Below are positions 1 to 5,867 of a DNA stretch of 6,826 bases, one piece after another. This stretch comes from Armatimonadota bacterium (GTDB taxonomy: Bacteria; Armatimonadota; HRBIN16), in contig JAPWUZ010000144.1 of NCBI GenBank assembly GCA_028275265.1, positions 1 through 6,826 of the forward strand, given 5' to 3'. Below the pieces are notes generated by a model that made no database searches, was not told where the DNA came from, and saw only the letters and a program-made list of their open reading frames with translations. Positions within the stretch are counted from its first letter, which is position 1, and each line of letters opens with the position of its first letter. Made by a program: the position numbers and the translations under genes.

Positions 1-2
1 AA

Positions 3-857
3 CGACTGCTTACCATGATGAGCTGGGAGCAGGTGGCGCGCACGCTGGGTGTCAGCGAGAGCACGCTCAAACGCCATCTGGAGCTTCTGGAACTTCCGCA
101 GGTAATCCAACAGGAGCTGATGAAGCCGCCATCGCAGAACGGCAGCGGCGGAACGTTCACCGAGGGACACGCGCGCACCCTGTTGCCGCTGAACAAAGAG
201 GTCAGCACCCAGCTGCGCCTGGTGGAGAAGGTGCGCAACGAGAAGCTTTCCATCGGCGACCTGGAGAAGATTGTCAACGCTATTCTGGAATACCCGAACA
301 AGAAAGAGGCGTTCCTGCGCGTTCCGCTGCACGTGACCGAAGAGATGCTGAAGCATCTGGGAGCGCACCGTGAACGCCAGCGGCCTTACAAACCGCAGAC
401 CGCTGAACAGCACCTGAAGAACCTGCAGAAGGCGTGTTCGGCAGTATCCGACCTGCTGGACGACCGCGTGATTGAGTTCATCAACACCCAGCAGATGAAC
501 CAGCTACTGGCGACCACCGGTGAGCTGCAGCATGAGCTGGAGCAGTTCAACCAGCGCGTGCGCACCGCTTTGCAGAACAAGGAATACGGCTTCCGCGAAG
601 TGTACATCCACTGCCCCTTGTGCGGGCGCGTGGAGCTTATCGGCAGCCTGCGGTGTAGCGTGTGCTGGACGGTGCTGCGCCGCTGCTATGACTGCGGCAA
701 CTACGACCGCACCTATGAACGGTGTGCGATAACGGGAGCGCAGATTTTCGTCAGCGAGGCGGAGAACCCGAAAGAGTATTCCAAGTCCTACAAGTGTCCC
801 GATTACAAGCCCAAGTTTGAGGTCTTAGCCCGCAAACCCCAGCCCAAAGCAGCCTGA
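3..857 (+). CDS. ParB/Spo0J-like DNA-binding protein with C-terminal cysteine clusters, 5' end cut off
   Basis: The frame is open to the left window edge, so the N-terminus is missing. The first complete codon is at 3, and the ATGs at 15 and 18 are probably internal. Numbering from ATG 15, residues 1-55 match the ParB helix-turn-helix: a SWEQVARTLGVSESTLKRHLELLELP stretch split over 3-28, then the TEGHARTLL motif at 49-56, which fits the LSEGHARALL signature of ParB/KorB proteins. ParB proteins bind parS-like centromere sites and spread on DNA in chromosome or plasmid segregation; some relatives are transcription regulators. The usual N-terminal ParB/CTPase domain would lie outside the window. 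Residues 130-190 are helical and Gln/Glu-rich. The C-terminus holds C200-x2-C203-x10-C214-x2-C217, which is zinc-ribbon-like, and C224-x2-C227-x9-C237-x23-C261. These are not part of ordinary ParB. No parA is visible, so a regulatory rather than a partition role is possible. The gene ends at TGA 855 and is followed by an intrinsic terminator. Confidence 0.82.
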   Translation, partial: RLLTMMSWEQVARTLGVSESTLKRHLELLELPQVIQQELMKPPSQNGSGGTFTEGHARTLLPLNKEVSTQLRLVEKVRNEKLSIGDLEKIVNAILEYPNKKEAFLRVPLHVTEEMLKHLGAHRERQRPYKPQTAEQHLKNLQKACSAVSDLLDDRVIEFINTQQMNQLLATTGELQHELEQFNQRVRTALQNKEYGFREVYIHCPLCGRVELIGSLRCSVCWTVLRRCYDCGNYDRTYERCAITGAQIFVSEAENPKEYSKSYKCPDYKPKFEVLARKPQPKAA

Positions 858-871
858 CCCCTCCCGCCCAC

Positions 872-907
872 TGGGGGTGCGCCTGCCCAGCGCACCCCCA
901 CTTTTTT
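872..907 (+). terminator. Intrinsic terminator of the ParB-like gene
   Basis: A perfect 11-bp inverted repeat (872-882 with 890-900) encloses a 7-nt loop. One base later comes a run of six T (902-907). It begins 14 nt after the stop codon of the ParB-like gene, the classic arrangement of a Rho-independent terminator. On the minus strand the same hairpin follows the ispE stop by 5 nt but is not followed by a T run, so it should be efficient only for plus-strand transcription. Confidence 0.9.
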
Positions 908-1787
908 ACCGCCAGCAGAAGTCACACCTCCACGCGCGGAAGCCTGCCCGTCGCAGGCGCGTGAGCGCGCGCTGCGCTGTTACTTCATCGGCGTACACAC
1001 CCATGACCCCCGATCCGCTTCCGCACAGCAGGGCAGCATGCGCGCCGGAGGACGCCAGGTGCAGTTTGGCACGCTGTATCTGGGGGTATTCAGGAAGCAC
1101 AACCGCTTCGAAGTCGTTGTGCAGTAGCGGTAGCCAGTTCAGCCCCGCCCGCAGGGCGTTCACCATTGCCGGTGTGCGCGGTGTGGGCAGTTCCTCTTCT
1201 TCGTTCATCGCGCGTGCTTCGTCAATTCGCTGGTATGCCCATGCGCTGGAAACACCCGTTAACGGAACCGCTATCACCAGGGGATAGCTGGCAGGCACGG
1301 GCAGGGGGCTGACCACATCGCCAAGCCCTTCCACCAGCGCGGTACCCCCAACCAGAAAGAAAGGCACATCTGACCCGATGGAGATGGCTATCGACTGCAG
1401 GTCTTTCATGGAGAGAGGTTGTCCGTACAGGATATTCAGGGCGCGCAGTGTTGCCGCCGCGTTGCTGCTGCCTCCACCGAGCCCTGCTTGGATGGGTATA
1501 CCCTTGCGCAGGGTGATGTGTACACGCGGGTTTTCGCCCAAACGGGCGTAGAACTTTTCGGCGGCGCGCCATGCCAGATTCGTCTGGTCGCAGGGAATCG
1601 CGGGGTCGGTACAATCGATATGAATCCCTTCCTCATTGCTCAGTTTCACGACCACTTCGTCCGCAAGACTGACCTGCTGCATGACCGACTGAATCAGGTG
1701 ATAGCCATCAGGCAATCGCTGCCGCACGTCCAGCGTGAGGTTCACCTTCGCGTACGATGGCAGGGCTACCACGCGATACCTATCCAT
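906..1787 (-). CDS. ispE: 4-diphosphocytidyl-2-C-methyl-D-erythritol kinase (IspE)
   Basis: IspE is a cytosolic GHMP-family kinase that uses ATP to phosphorylate CDP-ME in the MEP pathway of isoprenoid precursor synthesis. With ATG 1787 the protein has 293 residues, the normal length. Family hallmarks are all present: AKVNL with the substrate-site Lys14; DGYH at 27-30; the ATP-binding glycine loop GLGGGSSNAA at 102-111; GSDVPFF with the catalytic-base Asp140; and a C-terminal glycine motif CGSGSG at 255-260. The frame stays open to 1961, but those 58 extra residues lie inside the upstream gene and match nothing in IspE. ATG 1787 overlaps the upstream gene by 22 nt and has only a weak GGTG 8 nt before it. 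GTG 1772 is a possible alternative that still leaves the AKVNL motif intact. The gene is last in the minus-strand cluster, and its TAA stop (906-908) lies in the T run of the convergent terminator. Confidence 0.95.
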   Translation of the reverse strand: MDRYRVVALPSYAKVNLTLDVRQRLPDGYHLIQSVMQQVSLADEVVVKLSNEEGIHIDCTDPAIPCDQTNLAWRAAEKFYARLGENPRVHITLRKGIPIQAGLGGGSSNAAATLRALNILYGQPLSMKDLQSIAISIGSDVPFFLVGGTALVEGLGDVVSPLPVPASYPLVIAVPLTGVSSAWAYQRIDEARAMNEEEELPTPRTPAMVNALRAGLNWLPLLHNDFEAVVLPEYPQIQRAKLHLASSGAHAALLCGSGSGVMGVYADEVTAQRALTRLRRAGFRAWRCDFCWR

Positions 1788-2128
1788 AGGCTCAACACCA
1801 ATCCCCCCAGCACCAGCAGTGACGGTATCAGCAGGGAGCGTTGTTTTCGGATGATGGCATAAAGACATATCGACGCGGAAGCGACAATCGGTGTCAGGAT
1901 GACCGTCTGCAGTCCCACATTTAGAAAGCCAGCCGGCTCTGCTCGCAGCAGACCGCGCCACGCTTCAGCCAGAGTGCGAGAATGATGCGCCGTGCGGCTG
2001 CCAGAAACCAGTATCAACACAAGCCCTGCCGCCAGCAGCGCGATGCTGACCGCATTGCCCACACGTAGCAGCCACGCGCTCAGAGAGTACAGCTTCGCAT
2101 CATCGGGTTCGGGCGACCGTTCAGACAT
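1766..2128 (-). CDS. Small three-helix membrane protein, DUF1634-like
   Basis: The product is a 120-residue integral membrane protein of unknown function. It has a charged N-terminus (residues 1-20) and three hydrophobic segments at about 21-42, 68-92 and 99-118. The second segment carries GLQTVILTPIVAS, followed by a basic turn (IIRKQ) and the last helix. This agrees in size, topology and the ILTP motif with DUF1634 (PF07843) as I remember it; no role is established for that family. Members are often found beside TauE/SafE-type permeases, but none is present here. The ATG at 2128 has no Shine-Dalgarno sequence. Instead a perfect TATAAT lies 10 nt upstream, which suggests a nearly leaderless mRNA. 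The gene lies 32 nt after the DPFSGK-tailed gene and overlaps ispE by 22 nt. Confidence 0.8.
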   Translation of the reverse strand: MSERSPEPDDAKLYSLSAWLLRVGNAVSIALLAAGLVLILVSGSRTAHHSRTLAEAWRGLLRAEPAGFLNVGLQTVILTPIVASASICLYAIIRKQRSLLIPSLLVLGGLVLSLWIGIAW

Positions 2129-2137
2129 GACAGGATT

Positions 2138-2143
2138 ATTATA
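2138..2143 (-). promoter_or_regulatory. Putative -10 box of an internal promoter for the DUF1634-like gene and ispE
   Basis: The minus strand reads TATAAT here, a perfect sigma70-type -10 hexamer in an AT-rich patch of a GC-rich region. The expected transcription start, about 7 nt downstream, falls near 2131, within about three bases of the ATG at 2128. No good -35 hexamer is seen at 16-18 nt spacing (AGATAG at 17 nt). A chance match is possible. Confidence 0.45.
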
Positions 2144-2160
2144 CTGCAGTTTTCGTCAGG

Positions 2161-3426
2161 CTATCTCCATCCATCCCATGTCAGGAACAAATCGCCCGGA
2201 ACCGCATCACCCTCCACCGGATGCTCTCCGGGCTGGCGGCGGCGACCGCCGTCATCTTTGCCATTCTCGTCCACGCTGTACAGGCGATACCTGTCTCCCT
2301 CACGCCGGTAGACCAGCTCCTTGCCGCTGAAGGGGTCGATAATCAGCTCCTCCAGCCTCAGCCTGTGGAGAGAATCGGGGTAACTGCCCTCGCGCAGATA
2401 GTAGACCCGCAGCAGCAGGTGAGCGATAAGGAGGCGACGCCGCGCCCGCTGACGGAGGTAAACCCGGAGTAAGTGGCTGGTTAGCGGTGCCATCTCGTCC
2501 ACGAGGTAACCCAGAGGTGTGTTCAGGTCGCGTGCCGGTTGACGCAGCGCCTGCAATTGGCGACCGTAGGGCAGGCGCAGAGCACGGAAAGCGTCCTGCA
2601 TGTGGCGAACAATTGCCTGACGCAGCTGTTGCCGAAGTTGTTCATACGCCAGAGGCGACCGCGCGATGTCCAGTAATTGCGGGCGCAACCGTTCTTGACG
2701 GCGTCTCTCCTCCAGAAGGTGCGGCTCATCTCCTTCGTCCGGTTCCTCCGGTTCCAGAGGTTTGCCCGTCTCGGGGTCCATGTTCCAGCCGCGGATAATC
2801 TCCAGAAGGGCCTCGGGTTTGCCGGTCGGCAGCATCTCATCCAGCGATTGTAGGGCAAACGTCTGCTCGCCTTCCAGCACGGTCAGGAATCGGTCAGGGG
2901 TACGCTCCCACCAGATAAGCATATCCGCCATCGCGCGGCACTCTGCCGACGAGAAGAAGTCCAGCTCGCCGATGATAGGTGCGTGCACGATGCCTTCCAC
3001 GGCGACACCCACCAGGTAGTTGATAGCCAGGTCTCCCTGCAGGTCTCGCGCAAACCTCACCCCGACATGCCAGTCGCGCACCGCGTCCATGCCGTCTTTG
3101 GTGGCAATCGCCCAACGCACCCGCGATGCTACCAATCGCGCCAGCCGGCGGAATCCGCCATAGATGGGGGTGGGCATACCCGTCTGCGGGGTGGTTGGTA
3201 AAATCCAGCGATAGGGCTTACCAGCCCCCTGTTGCAAGATGCGGAACGCCCGTTCGTTGCTCTCCACCCAGCGCACCTCCTCGGGTTTTGGCGGCTGGCT
3301 GGTATCAAGGCTGTCGCCAACCACTGAACGCGCAGCGACCAGATAGTAGTCCAAAGCGTTGTCGGAAGGCAGCCGAGGCTGGTACTCGTGTGCCTGCGCA
3401 GAAGGCGGTTGTTGCCATCGGGGCAT
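2161..3426 (-). CDS. Unknown protein with DPFSGK / YSV-NGKDDGG C-terminal motif
   Basis: I cannot assign a function. The start is ATG 3426 because GGGAGGT (3434-3440) lies 7 nt before it; the frame is open to 3486, but that extension runs into the preceding gene. The product has 421 residues. The N-terminal YQPRLPSDNALDYYLVAAR (15-33) is followed by a mostly helical body. A charged low-complexity segment, PEEPDEGDEPHLLEERRRQER, spans 227-247. Near the end lie DPFSGKELVYRR (364-375) and LYSVDENGKDDGG (382-394), the tail I associate with a large family of Armatimonadota/Planctomycetes hypothetical proteins. The tail also resembles the calcium-loop end of type II secretion pseudopilins. Family members I recall begin with a membrane-spanning segment before a 'YQPRLPxDNAxDYY' region. 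Here only 14 hydrophilic residues precede it, so this copy looks cytosolic or has lost its anchor. The gene lies 13 nt after the beta-helix gene. Confidence 0.8.
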   Translation of the reverse strand: MPRWQQPPSAQAHEYQPRLPSDNALDYYLVAARSVVGDSLDTSQPPKPEEVRWVESNERAFRILQQGAGKPYRWILPTTPQTGMPTPIYGGFRRLARLVASRVRWAIATKDGMDAVRDWHVGVRFARDLQGDLAINYLVGVAVEGIVHAPIIGELDFFSSAECRAMADMLIWWERTPDRFLTVLEGEQTFALQSLDEMLPTGKPEALLEIIRGWNMDPETGKPLEPEEPDEGDEPHLLEERRRQERLRPQLLDIARSPLAYEQLRQQLRQAIVRHMQDAFRALRLPYGRQLQALRQPARDLNTPLGYLVDEMAPLTSHLLRVYLRQRARRRLLIAHLLLRVYYLREGSYPDSLHRLRLEELIIDPFSGKELVYRREGDRYRLYSVDENGKDDGGRRRQPGEHPVEGDAVPGDLFLTWDGWR

Positions 3427-3433
3427 TACAGAC

Positions 3434-3440
3434 ACCTCCC
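3434..3440 (-). promoter_or_regulatory. Ribosome binding site fixing start 3426
   Basis: The minus strand reads GGGAGGT, 7 nt before ATG 3426. Its first G is the last base of the TAG stop of the preceding beta-helix gene. This strong site selects ATG 3426 over an upstream in-frame ATG at 3486 that would lie inside that gene. Confidence 0.85.
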
Positions 3441-4615
3441 TATCGCAAAGCGTGCGCGCCCACCCCACGCGCCGGACTGGCTTCATCCACTGACAGGTCG
3501 CCGTTCTCCGGCGCGCGCAGGCGGGGGTTCACGCCGTACACTCCCTCTTTTTCAGACACCGGCAACGCCGGTTTGCTTCGCTCCGGCGCATCTTCACAAT
3601 ACCACCAGTTGCGGGCAAAGGTCAAGGTCTGGGGCGCCGTTGCCGGACCGATGTTGACCCCACCCTCGAACCACTCACTGGAACGGAAGACCACGAGGTT
3701 ATCGGTAAAGCGTCCGTTACGACACGGCACAAAGCCCGGCTCGCGCGTCTCCTGCAGGATGCGAATCGCCCAGCGTTTGGGGCGATAGATGGTGTTGTAG
3801 CGCACCGCCGCGCCGTCCACGCCCACAAAGCTCACCGCCGCCGTGGAACCGATAAAAAAGCAGCCCTCAACGGTAATGTTACGTGCCTCCGCGTGTTCCT
3901 CTCCCGGTTTCAGCGGCGGTCGGAAGAACTGCAGTCCTGTGCTACCGCCAATTTGCATCGCGCGTGCGCCCGCGTGCTCGAAACGACATCGCCTAACCGT
4001 GATGTCGCTACAGCCGCCTTTGGCTTGCACACCGAACCCCTTGTCGTCGGTGAAGCGCAGGGTGCATCGCTCGATGACCCCGCGGTGACAGCCCACCATG
4101 TCGATGCCCTGACCGCCGTCTCCCCATCGCTCCACCGTGCAGCCTTCCACGCGAAAGTCGGTGATGCCAGAGAGTTTGATGCCGTCGCAGTTGCCTTCGG
4201 GACCGATGTCGCGCACGCCGATGTCTTTCACCAAGATATGGTGCGTCGGGGAATCAACCTGTCCGCCGTCGTCGATGTTCAAGCCGTTGTATCGCGCTCC
4301 CACGATAACCAGCCCGCGCAGATCCAGATAAGCCGCCCTGCTGATGTGTATCCCTTCGCCGCCGCCGCGAATGATGGGTGGTTTTTGCGGGTCTTGCGAG
4401 GCGATGGTGATGGGTTTGCCCGGTTCGCCACGCACGTTCTCCAGATAAATCCCGCCGGTGTACTCTCCGGGCGCCAGCAGGATGGTCGTGCCGGGTCGGG
4501 CGTTGCGCACCGCCTGTCGAAGCTGTTCGCTATTGGTTACCCGCACCACCGCCGGCTGGGCAGTCGACAATAAGGGCAGCAGAAGGCACAGAAACAGGGC
4601 AATAGTTATTCGCAT
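3440..4615 (-). CDS. Secreted right-handed parallel beta-helix protein
   Basis: The 391-residue product begins with a typical Sec signal peptide: MRI, then a Leu-rich core to about residue 16, then STAQP with likely cleavage near 19-20 and no lipobox. The mature protein opens with SEQLRQAVRNARPGTTILLAPGEYTG (29-54), the usual entry of pectate-lyase/PL6-like and NosD-like beta-helix proteins. Repeating coils follow from about 86 to 310, with GxxIS, GLxIxG, NGLNIDD, DGIKLSG and EGCTVE-type strands. The end, NGDLSVDEASPARGVGAHAL (371-390), matches the common 'GD-L---SPA-G-GA' terminus. Such proteins usually bind or cleave acidic polysaccharides outside the cell. I cannot name catalytic residues, so enzymatic activity is not established. 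ATG 4615 is chosen because of the signal peptide and the GAGGGGTGA just upstream; the frame runs on to 4702 inside the M55 gene. The start is 5 nt after the M55 stop, so translation is probably coupled. Confidence 0.88.
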   Translation of the reverse strand: MRITIALFLCLLLPLLSTAQPAVVRVTNSEQLRQAVRNARPGTTILLAPGEYTGGIYLENVRGEPGKPITIASQDPQKPPIIRGGGEGIHISRAAYLDLRGLVIVGARYNGLNIDDGGQVDSPTHHILVKDIGVRDIGPEGNCDGIKLSGITDFRVEGCTVERWGDGGQGIDMVGCHRGVIERCTLRFTDDKGFGVQAKGGCSDITVRRCRFEHAGARAMQIGGSTGLQFFRPPLKPGEEHAEARNITVEGCFFIGSTAAVSFVGVDGAAVRYNTIYRPKRWAIRILQETREPGFVPCRNGRFTDNLVVFRSSEWFEGGVNIGPATAPQTLTFARNWWYCEDAPERSKPALPVSEKEGVYGVNPRLRAPENGDLSVDEASPARGVGAHALR

Positions 4616-4620
4616 TGCGT

Positions 4621-4629
4621 TCACCCCTC
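4621..4629 (-). promoter_or_regulatory. Ribosome binding site overlapping the M55 stop codon
   Basis: The minus strand reads GAGGGGTGA. The purine-rich Shine-Dalgarno sequence contains the TGA stop (4623-4621) of the M55 gene and lies 5 nt before ATG 4615. It fixes the start of the beta-helix gene and implies translational coupling. Confidence 0.8.
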
Positions 4630-5463
4630 TCGATAGGCAGTACCGGGTTGCCAGGCTTCGCTGGGAAACATGTAGATGTCGCGTGGGTCGTGGATTTTCC
4701 ATGCCACCGTACGGGCATCCACGCGCTGCACCCCGGCGAAGCGGGCGCGTTCATCTGCCAGACCGCTATACGCCCACTCCACCGACACCTCTATCGGTGT
4801 CGGTAGCCGCCAGGCGTCGGCGCGGTTGGCGTTTCGGATGGCTTCGGCGATGTCGCGGCGGATGCGGGCGCGCACCTCGTCCGGCGGGTAGAGTTCGCAG
4901 GTTGCCCAGCCGGTGCCGCGTTTAGTGGGGGTACAGCGCACGTGCGGGAACAGTCGGCGCGCCTCCTCACACAATGCCTCGTCGCCCGACACGTACACCA
5001 GCGGCACACCGTACGCGCCCGCATACAGCGCGAACTGGCTCATCTCGCCGTGCTCCTCGCCGTTGATGAGGAAGCGGCAAATCTCTTTAGGCACCTGCGT
5101 GTGGTCGATAAAGCCGTTCAGAGTGCCTGCCATGGCGTGTTGCCCAATCATTGCGACCGCATGTACGGTCTCGTCCAGCCCTTCCATGCGCAGGGGGTTG
5201 AAGCTGCTGAACCACACCTGTTTGGCGCGCGGGTCGAGCTTCTCCTGCAGGAACCCCCGGTTGCGATTGCGTCCGTGCCCATCGATGATGCGCACCTCCG
5301 TCGCTCCGGCGTCAAAACAGCCTGCGACGGCGGCGTTCACCTCTTCAGTCAGCTGCTCGCGTCCGTACAGATACTCCGGGGCGTTGTCGTCGGGATGGTA
5401 ACACTGCTCCCAGCGGTCGATGCCCGCCAACCCTTCCATGTCGGTGCAAATCCAGATAATCAT
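4621..5463 (-). CDS. M55 family D-aminopeptidase (DppA-like)
   Basis: The protein has 280 residues, close to the size of Bacillus subtilis DppA (274), a zinc D-aminopeptidase that releases N-terminal D-amino acids such as D-Ala from peptides, perhaps from peptidoglycan. Residues corresponding to the DppA metal and active site are present: Asp8 and Glu10 in TDMEG; His63 in DGHG; His109 in GQHAMAG; His121, matching the proposed catalytic His of DppA; and Glu140 in HGEMSQ. There is no signal peptide, consistent with a cytosolic enzyme that forms a ring-shaped oligomer in this family. ATG 5463 is preceded by GGAGAG at a 6-nt spacing. The gene lies 26 nt after the zincin gene and 5 nt before the beta-helix gene. 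No dpp-type peptide transporter is in the window, so the source of its substrate is unknown. The symbol dppA is withheld because orthology within M55 is uncertain. Confidence 0.92.
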   Translation of the reverse strand: MIIWICTDMEGLAGIDRWEQCYHPDDNAPEYLYGREQLTEEVNAAVAGCFDAGATEVRIIDGHGRNRNRGFLQEKLDPRAKQVWFSSFNPLRMEGLDETVHAVAMIGQHAMAGTLNGFIDHTQVPKEICRFLINGEEHGEMSQFALYAGAYGVPLVYVSGDEALCEEARRLFPHVRCTPTKRGTGWATCELYPPDEVRARIRRDIAEAIRNANRADAWRLPTPIEVSVEWAYSGLADERARFAGVQRVDARTVAWKIHDPRDIYMFPSEAWQPGTAYREG

Positions 5464-5489
5464 GGCGTTCTCTCCGCATGATAGAAGAT

Positions 5490-5861
5490 TCAGTATGCGT
5501 CCAGCTCGCGCAGGCGTTCGTCGCTGATGCCAAAGTGGTGCGCGATTTCGTGAATCAGGGTTCGCCGGACGGCATCGCGAATCCGCTCCCGCGTGCGATA
5601 GTGGCGTTCAATGGGTCGCTGGAAGATAGTGATGCGGTCGGGGAAGATGGGTTCTCCCGACGTGACGCCGCGCTCGGTCAACGGTACCCCCTCATACAGT
5701 CCGAAAAGGTCTTCCCATGCCCGCAGTCCCGCCCTTCGCCGCTGTTCCGGAAGCGGCGTCCATTCCACCAGCACCTCCACGTTCCTCAGGTGGCGCAGGA
5801 TGTCTTCGGGCAGGGAGTCGATCGCCTCTTGCACCAGCTCGCGAAACTCTGCGGGAGACAT
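5490..5861 (-). CDS. Small zincin metallopeptidase-like protein (PF06262 type)
   Basis: This 123-residue protein carries HEIAHHFGISDERL at 104-117. It contains the zinc-binding HEXXH (His104, Glu105, His108) and the following GxxD, with Gly111 and Asp114 as possible third-ligand region. The start MSPAEFRELVQEAIDSLPED and the middle FPDRITIFQRPIE (73-85) also fit the short bacterial metallopeptidase family PF06262 (Zincin_1), whose members are about 110-140 residues long. It has no signal peptide or membrane segment, so it should be cytosolic. The physiological substrate of the family is not known to me. The start ATG 5861 lies 6 nt after AGGTGA (5868-5873), which includes the TGA of the RibD_C gene, so translation is probably coupled. 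Confidence 0.9.
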   Translation of the reverse strand: MSPAEFRELVQEAIDSLPEDILRHLRNVEVLVEWTPLPEQRRRAGLRAWEDLFGLYEGVPLTERGVTSGEPIFPDRITIFQRPIERHYRTRERIRDAVRRTLIHEIAHHFGISDERLRELDAY

Positions 5862-5867
5862 TGCCTT

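Noticed and set aside
877..1287. 136-codon plus-strand open frame after the ParB-like gene
   Set aside because: It starts inside the terminator hairpin and lies antisense to ispE, with an Ala/Arg/Ser-rich translation.
1788..1961. N-terminal extension of ispE to an upstream ATG at 1961
   Set aside because: The extra 58 residues overlap the DUF1634-like gene and do not resemble IspE, which normally starts about a dozen residues before the AKxNL motif.
3126..3788. 220-codon plus-strand open frame spanning two genes
   Set aside because: It runs antisense across the junction of the DPFSGK-tailed and beta-helix genes. Its composition is Arg/Pro/Ser-rich low-complexity, typical of shadow frames.
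3893..4573. 226-codon plus-strand open frame
   Set aside because: It is antisense to the signal-peptide-bearing beta-helix gene, whose repeat pattern and start are convincing. No motif is seen in the antisense product.
4616..4702. Longer start for the beta-helix gene at 4702
   Set aside because: The extension overlaps the end of the M55 gene and would bury the signal peptide; ATG 4615 has a good ribosome site.
4942..5481. 179-codon plus-strand open frame
   Set aside because: It is antisense to the M55 gene, which has all metal-site residues. No independent support.
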